From Desmonostoc geniculatum HA4340-LM1 (GTDB lineage: Bacteria > Cyanobacteriota > Cyanobacteriia > Cyanobacteriales > Nostocaceae): a stretch of 58,597 bases of DNA. Within the stretch, counting starts at the first letter, position 1; each line of letters starts with the position of its first letter. The notes under the pieces are model-generated. The model did not search any database. It worked only from the letters and a program-made list of their open reading frames with translations, and was not told where the DNA came from. The position numbers and the translations under genes are program-made. Location of the stretch: assembly GCA_019359545.1 (NCBI GenBank), contig JAHHHB010000033.1, positions 1 to 58,597 of the forward strand. Reading direction: 5' to 3'. Of this stretch, positions 17,284 to 26,447 are shown piece after piece.

Positions 17284-18432
17284 CTAACTCATAACTTCTT
17301 TCAGCGCATAAATCACCTGATCTTGCTGTTGTTGTGTTAGTTCTGGGAACATAGGTAGGGATATGACTTCGTGGCAGGCTTGTTCTGCCAATGGTAAGTC
17401 TCCAATTTGATAGCCCAGGCTTTGATAAACTGGCTGCAAGTGTAAAGGGTAGGGGTAATAAACCATTGAACTGACGCCTTGCTCTTGCAATTGAGTACGC
17501 ACCCAATCTCGATATTTGGCGCTGGCACCATTTCGTTGTTCGCCTGATATGCGAATAGTGTATTGGTTCCATACGCCAATACCGCCTGGTAATTCTTGGG
17601 GCGGCACAATTCCGGGAATTTGACTCAGGAACTGATAGTAATAATTGGCAATTTCTCGGCGCCGTTCATTCCAAATATCTAAATAACGCAGCTTAATTTG
17701 CAAAATAACCGCTTGTAGAGCATCCAAGCGGCTATTTACGCCTATTTCTTCGTGCAAATATCGAATTTTACTTCCATGATCCCGTAGAATTCGCAGTTTT
17801 GTGGCGATCGCTGGATCGTTAGTTGTGATTGCTCCGCCATCACCGCAACCACCAAGATTTTTGGTAGGGTAGAAACTAAAGCAACCAATATGCCCAATGT
17901 TTCCGACTTTTTGATCAGCCCAAATTGCGCCTGTAGATTGAGCGCAATCTTCAATGACTGACAAATTGTGAGCAAGAGCGATCGCCATCAATGATGTCAT
18001 ATCTACTGGTTGCCCAAATAGATGAACCGGGATAATCGCTTTGGTTTTTGGTGTAATTGCCGCTGCTATTTGCTCTACATCTAAGTTAAAGGTGGTAGCA
18101 TCAATATCGACGAAAACAGGCTTGGCACCAACAGCGCTAATCACTTCAGCAGTAGCGATAAAAGTGAAAGGCGTTGTAATCACTTCATCGCCTGCACCAA
18201 TTCCCAAGACTCGTAGAGCTAAATAGAGCGCATCAGTACCGGAATTACAAGCTATACATTGATTAACACCATGATAGGTGGCAAACTGTTGCTCAAAGCC
18301 TTCGACTAAGGGGCCACCGATATAACGACCAGAAGCCAGAACTTCTAAGACGGCTGCACTTACTTCTGCTTCGATGCTGGTGTATTGTTGCTTGATATCA
18401 AAAGCAGGGACGGGATTTACGCTTTGGATCAT
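17284..18432 (-). CDS. DegT/DnrJ/EryC1/StrS-family sugar aminotransferase
   Basis: This PLP enzyme of 382 residues probably transaminates a nucleotide-linked keto-sugar for surface polysaccharide. Family landmarks are present: SGRYIGGPLVEGFEQQFA, CNSGTDALYLAL, EVITTPFTFIATAE, VIEDCAQSTGA, the Schiff-base lysine in FSFYPTKNLGGCGDGG and LRDHGS, and near the C-terminus VSSMVYYPYPLHLQPVYQSLGY, ending with a typical LPMFPELTQQQ. No nucleotide-sugar partner enzyme is adjacent. The stop lies in a tract of AACTCCT heptamers. Confidence 0.93.
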   Translation of the reverse strand: MIQSVNPVPAFDIKQQYTSIEAEVSAAVLEVLASGRYIGGPLVEGFEQQFATYHGVNQCIACNSGTDALYLALRVLGIGAGDEVITTPFTFIATAEVISAVGAKPVFVDIDATTFNLDVEQIAAAITPKTKAIIPVHLFGQPVDMTSLMAIALAHNLSVIEDCAQSTGAIWADQKVGNIGHIGCFSFYPTKNLGGCGDGGAITTNDPAIATKLRILRDHGSKIRYLHEEIGVNSRLDALQAVILQIKLRYLDIWNERRREIANYYYQFLSQIPGIVPPQELPGGIGVWNQYTIRISGEQRNGASAKYRDWVRTQLQEQGVSSMVYYPYPLHLQPVYQSLGYQIGDLPLAEQACHEVISLPMFPELTQQQQDQVIYALKEVMS

Positions 18433-18755
18433 GAGTTATTATTTTATCGGAAGATACACAGGATGCACTTCGAGGTCAATTTTTGCTGATTGAATTGTTA
18501 CTCAAAGAGGTGTTAAAAGACTATCGCCCAAATTTCGCATCTATTAGGGTTTTTGCTTAAATTGTGGTGTAGTCAACTACCGCACGTTTAATTTACAGAT
18601 AATAGTGTTACTAAGTTTTTGCCATGTTAAGGTTGTACCATTTTGAATTTTGAATTGATGAAGGTGATATATATCAACCAAGAGCCAACACATTGAATCA
18701 AAGTTCCTCTTGTGCGTGCTGCTTGGAAAAAAAAATACCAGGAGATAGAAAACCC
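18433..18755. other. Divergent gap between the aminotransferase and the permease
   Basis: About 320 bases with no recognised gene or repeat family. The right end carries a GGAGA ribosome site (18741-18745) for the FetB-like gene. A frame extending left to a TTG at 18693 exists but is less likely to be used. Confidence 0.4.
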
Positions 18756-19532
18756 GTGCAGGATCTGATCGAGCTGGATTTCGTGGATTTAGCTATTGCT
18801 TTAGGATTAATGGCGATCGCCATTGGTGTATCTAGCTGGGAAAAATTAGGACTAGAGTTGAACTTAGCCCTAGCTACTGGAAGAACCATCTTACAACTAC
18901 TTGTATTGGGATACATTTTAGATTTCATCTTTGCTTTGGGCAATGCTTGGGCAGTTTTGGCGATATTAGCAATCATGCTGACAATTACGGCGATTGTCGC
19001 ACGAAATCGCATCAGCCAAAAAATTCCTTATGTATTGCCTTTGGTGTGGGGTGCAATTTTCATCAGTACCGCCCTGACAATGCTTTATACCAACTTCTTG
19101 ATTCTTCAACCAGACAGGTGGTACAAAGCGCAGTATGTGATTCCCTTGGCAGGGATAGTCATAGGTAATGCCATGAATGCAGCGGCGATCGCCGGGGAAC
19201 GCCTTGTCAGCACCATTAATTCCAGCCATCTAGAAATAGAAACCCACTTGAGCTTAGGCGCAACTCCAGAGCAAGCAGTTAGTCAGTACCGCAAAGACGC
19301 CATCAGAGTCGCTTTGATTCCGACTCTCAATCAAATGATACTTATAGGTATGGTGGCAATACCAGGAATTACCACCGGACAGTTACTAGCTGGTGTCAAA
19401 CCCTTGGATGCTGTATCCTACGAAATTTTAATTACGTTTATGGTTGCTTTTGCTAACTTAATGACAACAGTTTTACTTACGAAGGGATTGTGTCGTCAGT
19501 TTTTTAATTCCGCCGCCCAGTTAGTTAGGTGA
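18756..19532 (+). CDS. fetB: FetB-like (UPF0014) ABC-transporter permease
   Basis: This integral membrane protein has about seven helices: FVDLAIALGLMAIAIGVSSW, ILQLLVLGYILDFIFAL, VLAILAIMLTITAIVA, LPLVWGAIFISTALTML, VIPLAGIVIGNAMNAAAIAG, and two near the C-terminus. The conserved loop ERLVSTINSS...HLSLGATPEQAV..YRKDAIR is the family signature and the likely coupling site. In E. coli FetAB takes part in iron export under oxidative stress. Here no ATPase gene (fetA) is next to it. GTG at 18756 follows GGAGA and is preferred over the TTG at 18693. Confidence 0.85.
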   Translation: MQDLIELDFVDLAIALGLMAIAIGVSSWEKLGLELNLALATGRTILQLLVLGYILDFIFALGNAWAVLAILAIMLTITAIVARNRISQKIPYVLPLVWGAIFISTALTMLYTNFLILQPDRWYKAQYVIPLAGIVIGNAMNAAAIAGERLVSTINSSHLEIETHLSLGATPEQAVSQYRKDAIRVALIPTLNQMILIGMVAIPGITTGQLLAGVKPLDAVSYEILITFMVAFANLMTTVLLTKGLCRQFFNSAAQLVR

Positions 19533-19647
19533 AGTAGTTATAGCGATTCCCAGTTAAGTCAGGTAGAGATAATATTTTGAAACGCAGAGGGGCGCAAAGT
19601 AAAACGCTCCAGGTACGCAGAGATTTGTACCTCAGCAGACTAGGATA

Positions 19648-19737
19648 AGACTTACGCAAAACTACATGCGGTAGGGGCAATTCATGAATTGCCCCTACCT
19701 GGAAATTAGGGTTTGGGCTATTTTTTGCGTAAGTCCT
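19648..19737. mobile_element. MITE with (G)GACTTACGCAA ends
   Basis: The outer inverted ends AGACTTACGCAAAA and TTTTTTGCGTAAGTCCT enclose a 28-base internal palindrome, GTAGGGGCAATTCA/TGAATTGCCCCTAC. A second copy with the same ends and a different palindrome lies at 35180-35271. Both lack coding sequence and look like non-autonomous elements. Confidence 0.8.
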
Positions 19738-19798
19738 GTAGGAAACGCTATAATCTACATCCAAAAGTATTTCATCATCTTTGGCAAGGTAAATTAAA

Positions 19799-20407
19799 AT
19801 GGCATTTAGTAATTATAAAACTATTAGTGCAGTCATTAAAAAGTTTCAAATTAAATATGTTCAGTCTAATTTTATGTTGGAAGTAGAGTTTCCAGTGAGA
19901 GAATCTTTCAAAGAGGAATTAGAGTTGCTATTTACAGATGGAGTTATTGATAATTCTGAAAATGCTATTTGTGAGAATTTCATCTATCCAGTATTGAAAG
20001 AAGTATGGAAATCTTACCGAAGTAAGTTAACACTTTGGAGTCATGAAACATTAGCTTACGATGAAGATTTATCAGGCGTTCCAGATTATACGGTGACACA
20101 GCGAAATCCTTTGGGTACGATTGTTTTTGATAAACCTTATTTTTTGACGGTTGAAGCTAAACAAGACAAATTTGAAGAAGGTTGGGGTCAGTGTTTAGCG
20201 GAAATGATTGCAGTGCAGCGAATTAATGATGATTTTGTCAGTGATATTTTTGGGATTGTTTCTAACGGCAAAATATGGCAATTTGGAAAGTTGATTGCTG
20301 ATGTGTTTACTCGGAATAAAAATTTGTATGTAATTCAAGATTTAGATAAATTATTTGCTGCGGTAAATTATATTTTTCAACAATGTGAATTAAAAATACA
20401 AAAATAA
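19799..20407 (+). CDS. Hypothetical protein, probable PD-(D/E)XK fold
   Basis: This 202-residue protein has an N-terminal helical part (SNYKTISAVIKKFQIKYVQS) and a core that fits a restriction-type fold. SGVPDYTVTQ supplies the Asp, FLTVEAKQDKFEEGWGQCLA supplies ExK, and VQRINDDFVSDIFGIVSNGKIWQF ends with a strand typical of the group. Such proteins resemble single-domain type I restriction R-N domains and are common orphan genes in cyanobacteria. The substrate is unknown and no methylase is adjacent. Confidence 0.75.
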   Translation: MAFSNYKTISAVIKKFQIKYVQSNFMLEVEFPVRESFKEELELLFTDGVIDNSENAICENFIYPVLKEVWKSYRSKLTLWSHETLAYDEDLSGVPDYTVTQRNPLGTIVFDKPYFLTVEAKQDKFEEGWGQCLAEMIAVQRINDDFVSDIFGIVSNGKIWQFGKLIADVFTRNKNLYVIQDLDKLFAAVNYIFQQCELKIQK

Positions 20408-20472
20408 AATGAGGGTTTTAACCAGCTCTGTATATCAACGCAGTCGGGTTATTAATTCTGACTCATGAATTT

Positions 20473-20952
20473 TCAATTTTGAATTATTGCCTGACTATCC
20501 AAGCGACACAATCTGACTTTGTTAATAATTTTTGCACCTATTCTTTGATAAAATTTGATTCCACGCTCGTTGGATACAGCCACAGTCCAATCAATTCTGC
20601 CACAACCTTTTTCTTGACCTATCTGACGCAAACGTAGTATCAGCGCCTCACCAATTTTGTGATTTCGATGTTCAGCTTTCACATATAAATCATCAAGCCA
20701 AATTCCAGGTTTGGCTAAAAAGGTTGAATAAATAAAGTGATAGGTTGCCAAGCCAATAGCATCGCCATCAACCTCAGCCAAAAGAACAAAAGCAAGAGGC
20801 TTTTCTCCAAATAAATCAACTTCTAGCTTTTGAGGAGTTGCTTTTACAGATTCAGGACAACCATCAAATTCGGCTTTCAAATAAATCAATTCCATAATGG
20901 CAGGAATATCTTGCTGGTTTGCATGTCGAATTAAAATATTTGTGCCTGCCAT
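20473..20952 (-). CDS. GNAT-family N-acetyltransferase
   Basis: With the start at MAGTNILIRHANQQD (20952) the protein has about 159 residues. The frame is open to 21003, but that would overlap the GST gene. The acetyl-CoA binding motif A is VKAEHRNHKIGEALILRL (HRNHKIG replaces the usual RxxGxG). Before it comes KPGIWLDDLYV, and after it the NERGIKFYQRIGAK motif of the GNAT C-terminal arm. The substrate is unknown. It starts four bases after the GST stop, a probable three-gene operon. Confidence 0.87.
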   Translation of the reverse strand: MAGTNILIRHANQQDIPAIMELIYLKAEFDGCPESVKATPQKLEVDLFGEKPLAFVLLAEVDGDAIGLATYHFIYSTFLAKPGIWLDDLYVKAEHRNHKIGEALILRLRQIGQEKGCGRIDWTVAVSNERGIKFYQRIGAKIINKVRLCRLDSQAIIQN

Positions 20953-20956
20953 TTCC

Positions 20957-21610
20957 TTAAAACTCGTATTGGGGAAGAATTTCTGTTTCACTCTTTGCTG
21001 CATTTATCCACTCTTGCATGGCGCTTAGTGCCAAAACTGTCTCTACGTAATCTCTAGAAACGGTATCTAACTGCACATCATAAGTTACAAACCGCAAGAC
21101 AACTGGGGCAAAAAACGCATCAGCAATTGTGAAGTTGCCAAACAAGAAATTGCCAGCAGTCCCAAATTTTTGACGTGATTCTTGCCAAATACTGGTAATG
21201 CGATCGATATCTTGTTGTACGCCAGATGCTAGACCTTTACCAGGATATTTAGTCCGGCAGTTCATCGGCATATTCTGACGCAAATTTTGAAAACCTGAGT
21301 GCATTTCGGCAGTAATAGAACGAGCAAATGCTCTTGCTGTTTTATCTTCTGGCCACCATTGCAAAGTCGGAAATGTTTCAGCTAGGTATTCACAAATAGC
21401 AAGAGAATCCCACACAGTTAGCGTATCGTGTATTAGTACAGGTACTTTTCCTGATGACGAGTATTGCCGAGTTTTTGATGAGGAATCTGAACCATAAAGC
21501 GGAATTCGGATTTCATCGAATTCTAAACCAAATTGTTTCATCGCTAGCCAAGGACGAAGTGACCAAGATGAATAATTTTTATTGCCAATTACCAAAGTTA
21601 GTTGTGTCAT
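20957..21610 (-). CDS. Glutathione S-transferase family protein
   Basis: Starting at MTQLTLVIGNKNYSSWSLRP gives about 217 residues. The thioredoxin-like N-terminal domain has the NYSSWSLRPWLAM active-site loop with Ser in place of Cys, then GKVPVLIHDTLTVWDSLAICEYLAE, the cis-Pro and glutathione-binding SxAI region. The C-terminal helical domain includes FLFGNFTIADAFFAPVVLRF, the N-capping box of GSTs. This pattern is of the zeta/beta-like bacterial group. Role probably detoxification or glutathione-dependent isomerisation. Confidence 0.88.
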   Translation of the reverse strand: MTQLTLVIGNKNYSSWSLRPWLAMKQFGLEFDEIRIPLYGSDSSSKTRQYSSSGKVPVLIHDTLTVWDSLAICEYLAETFPTLQWWPEDKTARAFARSITAEMHSGFQNLRQNMPMNCRTKYPGKGLASGVQQDIDRITSIWQESRQKFGTAGNFLFGNFTIADAFFAPVVLRFVTYDVQLDTVSRDYVETVLALSAMQEWINAAKSETEILPQYEF

Positions 21611-21614
21611 ATTT

Positions 21615-21899
21615 TTAGTACCTGTAAAGCTGTTCAATCCACATAGACATGTCAACTTCCGAACCGGAAGCAAAAGATTTTCCGGTTACAGGGTCGTAAG
21701 CTTGCCAATAGATATTACCGTGACGGTCAACTTTTTGTCTAACTTGTAATTCATTAGGGTCTGCTAGAAGTTGATTGAGAAAATTTTTCCAAATACTATG
21801 TAGAGATTCCCAAAATTTTGAGTTGACTTTTTTCTGGAATGAGGGGCTACAAGTTATGTCTATTTTTTCCGTTTGTAGATATTTAATGTGATTATTCAT
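21615..21899 (-). CDS. Hypothetical protein, first gene of the GST/GNAT operon
   Basis: This 94-residue protein has a helix FWESLHSIWKNFLNQLLAD and then a compact beta part VRQKVDRHGNIYWQAYDPVTGKSFASGSE. That part has the look of a small cyanobacterial hypothetical family in which DRxGxxxWxAYDP.TG.S is conserved. The final MWIEQLYRY ends five bases before the GST start, so the genes are tightly coupled. No function can be assigned. Confidence 0.65.
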   Translation of the reverse strand: MNNHIKYLQTEKIDITCSPSFQKKVNSKFWESLHSIWKNFLNQLLADPNELQVRQKVDRHGNIYWQAYDPVTGKSFASGSEVDMSMWIEQLYRY

Positions 21900-22126
21900 A
21901 AAACTATTCCTGACACTTGCTGTTTGAAGTAGTCAAAATTCTGAATTCTGACTTCTGACTTCTGAATTCTGCTGTCAATAAAACAGTAGCAACGTTGCAG
22001 CGAGGAATCAAATCATGGCTTGCATAGCTTCTATAAATATGATTTATAGATATGAGAAATCATGAATACAAGGTTTTTGTCACAATTAAATCAGGATGCG
22101 TATACCGTTGTTCTCATCAATTGCCC

Positions 22127-23020
22127 ATGAAACTCTCCCAACTTCGAGCCATAGTTGCAGTAGCAGAACGTGGTAATTTTAGTGAAGCAGCCTTAGAATT
22201 GCAGCTTTCTCAGCCTGCAATTAGTCATGCGATCGCCACCTTAGAAGAAGAATTAGGCGTGCCTTTATTTGCTAGAGGTCGTCACGGTGCAGTGTTGACA
22301 CCTGCTGGTGAGCGTATACTATATCATGCGCGTCAGGCAACGCAACATCTAGAGATGATGCAAAAGGAAGCAAATCTACATAAAGGTTTACATGGTGGTC
22401 ATGTAAGAATTGCAGCTTTTCGCAGCGTAGCTACTCATTTATTACCAAAAGCGATTGCTCAGTTTCACCATCAATTCCCAGAAGTTGCTGTCACCATTAT
22501 AGAGTGTGCTGCCTTCACCGATGTAGAACAATGTTTGCGTGACGGACGTACTGATATTGGTATTACTTGTCTACCAACTAGTGATGAGTTTGAGACTTGG
22601 GAAATTTTTCGGGATGAATATCTAGCTTTACTACCACCACAAACCAAAATTAACAGCAAAGAAATTACTTGGGAAGACATAGCAGCCTATCCACCTGTTT
22701 TGCTTCCTTGTACACCCTGTGGACGCATTGTTCACAACCACCTTAAAACTTTAGCAATTTCCATAACTACTGCTACCGACATTCAAGAAGATTCCACAGT
22801 TGTAAGTATGGTAAATCAAGGACTAAGAGCAGCTATTATGCCGCGTTTAGCAGCTGTACCCATTCCGCCAAAGGTACAAGTATACAGTTTACCTGTACCC
22901 ATTGAAAGAATAATTGCAACAGCAATTTTATCTAATACCTTGCAAGTACCTGCCGTGTTCACATTTCTGGAAATGTTGAGAAAATTTGATTTTTATACTT
23001 TAGCTAAATCCACTTATTAA
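22127..23020 (+). CDS. LysR-family transcriptional regulator
   Basis: The N-terminal winged helix is MKLSQLRAIVAVAERGNFSE, AALELQLSQPAISHAIATLE, EELGVPLFARGRHGAVLTPAG. A linker helix ILYHARQATQHLEMMQKEA follows, then a periplasmic-binding-like effector domain from about residue 92 (VRIAAFRSVATHLLPKAI, DIGITCLPTS). The frame opens 25 residues earlier at 22052, but the family N-terminus is clearly at 22127. Length is then 297 residues, normal for the family. The effector is unknown. No divergent partner gene lies within a few hundred bases; the nearest upstream genes are the GST operon (start at 21899). Confidence 0.92.
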   Translation: MKLSQLRAIVAVAERGNFSEAALELQLSQPAISHAIATLEEELGVPLFARGRHGAVLTPAGERILYHARQATQHLEMMQKEANLHKGLHGGHVRIAAFRSVATHLLPKAIAQFHHQFPEVAVTIIECAAFTDVEQCLRDGRTDIGITCLPTSDEFETWEIFRDEYLALLPPQTKINSKEITWEDIAAYPPVLLPCTPCGRIVHNHLKTLAISITTATDIQEDSTVVSMVNQGLRAAIMPRLAAVPIPPKVQVYSLPVPIERIIATAILSNTLQVPAVFTFLEMLRKFDFYTLAKSTY

Positions 23021-23031
23021 TATAGGAGTAA

Positions 23032-23096
23032 AGACGCGATAAATCGCCGTCTCTACAATATCAATCTTTTGTAGAGACGGCGATTTATCGCGTCTC
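23032..23096. repeat. Inverted-repeat element, second copy
   Basis: AGACGCGATAAATCGCCGTC...TCTACAA, a TATCAATCTT centre, and the inverse complement form a near-perfect 27-base-arm palindrome. It lies between the convergent LysR and hisS genes, where it could serve as a bidirectional terminator. The first copy is at 5860-5926. Confidence 0.85.
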
Positions 23097-23113
23097 TTGC
23101 CTTAACCAAAGTT

Positions 23114-24502
23114 TTACGTCAGTCTGTTTTTAACTTCCTCTGCCAAATTTTCTAGTAAAACTTCTACTTGTTCGCCTGTTTTCAAATCTTTGAGGGAAGA
23201 TTTTTGTGCTGCTGCTTCCTCAGAACCAATGATCGCACAAAATTGAATTCCTTGTTTATCTGCTAACTGAAATTGTTTCCCCAAAGGACGTTTATCAAAG
23301 TTAGTGATAACATTAATTCCTGCTTGACGCAGTTGTTGAGAAACTTTTAAATAAATCGGCATTAAATCATCTTGCATATTTACTACCATGACTTGGGCTG
23401 GTGTTGCAGCTAAGGTACTCAGAATACCTGCTTTGAGCAATCGACTAATTAAGCGAGTCAAGCCAATAGAAATGCCAACACCAGGCATTTTTTCGCCCAA
23501 AAATACTCCGACTAATTCTTCATATCTGCCGCCAGAACAAATACTGCCTAAGGCTTCATGTCCTAATAATGTTGTTTCGTAAACTGTGCCGGTATAGTAA
23601 TCAAGTCCACGGGCAATGGATAAGTCAATACAAAAACGATTTTCGGCAACTCCCAGATTACGCACACCTGTAATTACCGTTTCTAATTCGGTAACTCCCA
23701 AGGCCAATTGTTCGGTTTCTGGGAGGTTGTTGGCGAGGTGCTTGAGTTTATCTAATACTTCATCAACTGAACCATCTATTTTAATAAATTCAATTATTTT
23801 TTCAGCTTGCTCTACTGAAATTCCCTCTTTTTCTAAGTCTTGTTTTACTTTATTTTCACCAATTTTTTCTAGGGTATCTACAATACTAATGCAGGATTTA
23901 ATTTGGATTTCGGCAATTCCCAGTGATTTAAAGAAACCTGTAAGAACTTTGCGGTTATTGATGCGGATAAGAAAATCACCGATGTTAATTGCTTCAAATA
24001 TTTCAGTGATAATTGCAGGCATTTGAGCATCATAAAGCAAACTCAATTCCCGACGAGCAACTACATCAATATCGCATTGGCGGAACTGACGAAAACGCCC
24101 ATCTTTTGCCCGTTCTCCGCGAAAAACTACATCCATTTGGTAGCGGGCAAAGGGAAAGGTTAATTCATTGAGGTGACGAGCAATGTAAGCTGCTAATGGC
24201 ACTGTTTGGTCAAACTTTAATGCCCTTGCTTCTGAACCTGTTTCGCCGGATTTATCTTTTTCGGCTTGGCGATTTGGTGGCAAGATGGGGTCAATTCCAT
24301 AAATGATATTGTCGCCTTGGTTTCCTTTGGCTTGCAGCACTTCTAAACGTTCTACTGCTGGGGTTTCAATGGGTGTAAATCCATAGCTTTCATAAACTCT
24401 ACGGATGATGTCTAATAAATATAATTCTAGGCGCTTTTCGCTAGGGAGAAATTCTGGGAAACCGCTAGGAGTAGAAAAGTTTATTTTGTCACCTTTTGCC
24501 AT
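23114..24502 (-). CDS. hisS: Histidyl-tRNA synthetase
   Basis: Class II synthetase charging tRNA-His with histidine. Motif 1 is near FSTPSGFPEFLPSEK, motif 2 is VFRGERAKDGRFRQFRQCDIDVV, and the histidine-specific RGLDYYTGTVYE and SGGRYEELVG are present, as is motif 3 MPGVGISIGLTRL. The C-terminal anticodon-binding domain starts at about residue 370 (VMVVNMQDDL). Length is about 462 residues. The start MAKGDKINF at 24502 is preferred over an ATG two codons earlier. Essential housekeeping gene. Confidence 0.96.
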   Translation of the reverse strand: MAKGDKINFSTPSGFPEFLPSEKRLELYLLDIIRRVYESYGFTPIETPAVERLEVLQAKGNQGDNIIYGIDPILPPNRQAEKDKSGETGSEARALKFDQTVPLAAYIARHLNELTFPFARYQMDVVFRGERAKDGRFRQFRQCDIDVVARRELSLLYDAQMPAIITEIFEAINIGDFLIRINNRKVLTGFFKSLGIAEIQIKSCISIVDTLEKIGENKVKQDLEKEGISVEQAEKIIEFIKIDGSVDEVLDKLKHLANNLPETEQLALGVTELETVITGVRNLGVAENRFCIDLSIARGLDYYTGTVYETTLLGHEALGSICSGGRYEELVGVFLGEKMPGVGISIGLTRLISRLLKAGILSTLAATPAQVMVVNMQDDLMPIYLKVSQQLRQAGINVITNFDKRPLGKQFQLADKQGIQFCAIIGSEEAAAQKSSLKDLKTGEQVEVLLENLAEEVKNRLT

Positions 24503-24559
24503 ATACAATTTTGGATTTTAGATTTTAGATTTTGGATTGGCATAACACACCCTACGAAA

Positions 24560-24651
24560 GAATGTCGCTTACTTAAGCAAAAGTAGCTGCCCAGATGTCC
24601 GACTTCTTGAAAAAGTCGGGGATTTAAATCCAGGTTAAGTAAGCGACATTC
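24560..24651. mobile_element. MITE with GAATGTCGCTTACTTAA ends
   Basis: Perfect 17-base terminal inverted repeats (24560-24576 and 24635-24651) surround a hairpin CCGACTTCTTGAAAAAGTCGG. It lies upstream of hisS. A degenerate relative with the same internal hairpin sequence and one recognisable end lies at about 47930-48010. Confidence 0.8.
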
Positions 24652-24706
24652 CACTCTACGAAACTTCTAAATTCTGAATTCTGAATTCTGACTTCTGAAT
24701 TCTTCT

Positions 24707-25153
24707 TCATTTTAGCCGTTGTTCTTGAATGAGGGTGCGTTGAAATATTTGACCGTTCTTAAACCAATGCCAAGTACGGGCACGGTTCTTATTGTCAGGA
24801 CTAATGTAAATCATTTCATATAAGCTCATTTCTGGGTTTGTTTTATAAGCAAACCACAAAATCACAATAGAATCGTCGGCTTCCCAGGCTTTGCCGTCAA
24901 TGCGATCGGTATCAAACCAAAGTTTATTATCTTTATATATTCCGGGAAATTCGTATTCTTCTTTTTTACCATCAGCCCATGTGTAGCGGTTGATTTGGTA
25001 GTAAGGATGAGGGCCGTTTTCTGGAAATTGACAAGTTAAGTGAGATTCGTAGCTGTCAAGGATTTTTCCGGCTGTATCAACTAATGTATAAGTGCCTACC
25101 CAATCTCCTTCATGACGGGCAAGCACTGGCATTCCTTCTTTAATATTAGACAT
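24707..25153 (-). CDS. DUF3598-like lipocalin-type protein
   Basis: This 148-residue, all-beta protein has a lipocalin/calycin opening LARHEGDWVGTYTLVDTAG (GDWxGTY motif), then SHLTCQFPENGPHPYYQINRYTWADG, KLWFDTDRIDGKAWEADDSI and RARTWHWFKNGQIFQRTLI. Proteins of this sort in cyanobacteria are annotated DUF3598 and are related to bilin-lyase-like calycins. The ligand is unknown. It starts 13 bases after the aroA stop on the same strand and probably shares its transcript. Confidence 0.7.
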   Translation of the reverse strand: MSNIKEGMPVLARHEGDWVGTYTLVDTAGKILDSYESHLTCQFPENGPHPYYQINRYTWADGKKEEYEFPGIYKDNKLWFDTDRIDGKAWEADDSIVILWFAYKTNPEMSLYEMIYISPDNKNRARTWHWFKNGQIFQRTLIQEQRLK

Positions 25154-25166
25154 TTTTATTGACCTT

Positions 25167-26447
25167 TTATTGTTCTAACATTTTGAAAAATCGGGTAAAG
25201 TAATCAGGAAATGTTTTTGCTGTACAACCTGGGTCTTTAATTACAATCCCTGGAACTTTTAAGCCTGTGACAGCAAATGCCATTGCCATGCGATGATCGT
25301 GATAAGTTTCAATTGCTGCTGGAGTAATTGGGCTAGGTTCAATCTTCAATCTATCGGCAAATTCTTCAACTTGGACTCCCAAGCGACGCAATTCGGTTAC
25401 CACGGCGTGAATGCGGTCGGTTTCTTTATAGCGAATATGTTCGACATTCCGAATGGTAACAGGTGAGGTGGCAAAGGGAGCGATCGCTCCTAAAGTTTGC
25501 ACCAAATCTGAGATATCATTCATGTCAATATCGATACCCTGCAATTGCTCTGGGCCTGTGACTTCGGTGTAATCATCACCCTCACGAATTTGGCAACCCA
25601 TTTGTTCTAAGACATTCAGCCAAAGAATATCGCCTTGGCAAGATTGTTTGGTCAAATGTTTAACCCGCACTCGCCCACCAGTGACGGCGGCGGCGGCGAA
25701 AAAGTAAGAAGCATTTGACGCATCAGGTTCTATTGTGTAATGCCGAGGCTGGTAACGCTGGCCTGCTGGAATTTGGAATTGATTTTCGCTGATTTCATTT
25801 ACCTGTACGCCAAAATCCGCCATCAACTTACAAGTCATTTTCACGTAAGATTGAGAAACTAATGTCCCCTCAACTTCAATGATTGTGTCTTCTTGAGCAT
25901 AAGGCACAATCATTAATAACGCTGAAAGTTGCTGACTTGTTTGGTTGGCTTTCAAGCGAAAGTGTCCCCCAGAAAACTGCCCACCGTAGATGGTGTAGGG
26001 CATAAAATCGGGATTTCCTTGAAAGTTAACGGTTACTCCACTACTTTGCAGCACCTTTAGCAAGTCGCCCATCGGTCGTTCTCGCATCCTGGGAACGCCA
26101 TCTAGCCGATATTCGCCATTACCGAGTGCTACCAGCGCCGAAATAAACCTTGCTGCTGTACCTGCTAAGCCTACAAATAAATCGGCCTGCTTCGCCGGAA
26201 TTTCGCCTCCTTTTCCTGCTATTTGAATTTGAGCTAGGTCAGGATTTAGGGTAATGGGGATGCCTAATTGTTCTAAACATTTGGCAAAATAATTGCTGTC
26301 TTCACTAAATAAGGCATTTTCTAAAATCGAGTCGCCTTGTGCCAAGGCTGCGACAAGTAATGCCCGATTAGTAATACTTTTAGAACCAGGAATCTCTACC
26401 GTGGCGTCTATTGGGCGATTCAGAGCAGGGATTTCAATGGTATCCAC
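25167..26447 (-). CDS. aroA: 3-phosphoshikimate 1-carboxyvinyltransferase (EPSP synthase), divergent type
   Basis: EPSP synthase joins phosphoenolpyruvate to shikimate-3-phosphate in the shikimate pathway. The 426 residues fit the family: shikimate loop PGSKSITNRALLVAALA, VPRMRERPMGDLL, QTSQQLSALLM, EPDASNASYFFAAAAV, and the C-terminal HIRYKETDRIHAVVTELRRLG and DHRMAMAFAV. In the PEP/glyphosate loop the usual GNAGTA reads GLAGTAARF, losing the Asn. A second, standard aroA elsewhere is possible. Upstream partner of the DUF3598-like gene. Confidence 0.93.
   Translation of the reverse strand: MDTIEIPALNRPIDATVEIPGSKSITNRALLVAALAQGDSILENALFSEDSNYFAKCLEQLGIPITLNPDLAQIQIAGKGGEIPAKQADLFVGLAGTAARFISALVALGNGEYRLDGVPRMRERPMGDLLKVLQSSGVTVNFQGNPDFMPYTIYGGQFSGGHFRLKANQTSQQLSALLMIVPYAQEDTIIEVEGTLVSQSYVKMTCKLMADFGVQVNEISENQFQIPAGQRYQPRHYTIEPDASNASYFFAAAAVTGGRVRVKHLTKQSCQGDILWLNVLEQMGCQIREGDDYTEVTGPEQLQGIDIDMNDISDLVQTLGAIAPFATSPVTIRNVEHIRYKETDRIHAVVTELRRLGVQVEEFADRLKIEPSPITPAAIETYHDHRMAMAFAVTGLKVPGIVIKDPGCTAKTFPDYFTRFFKMLEQ

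Noticed and set aside
18693..18755. TTG start extending the FetB-like protein
   Set aside because: The added residues are polar and Cys-rich and unlike the family; GTG at 18756 has a good ribosome site.
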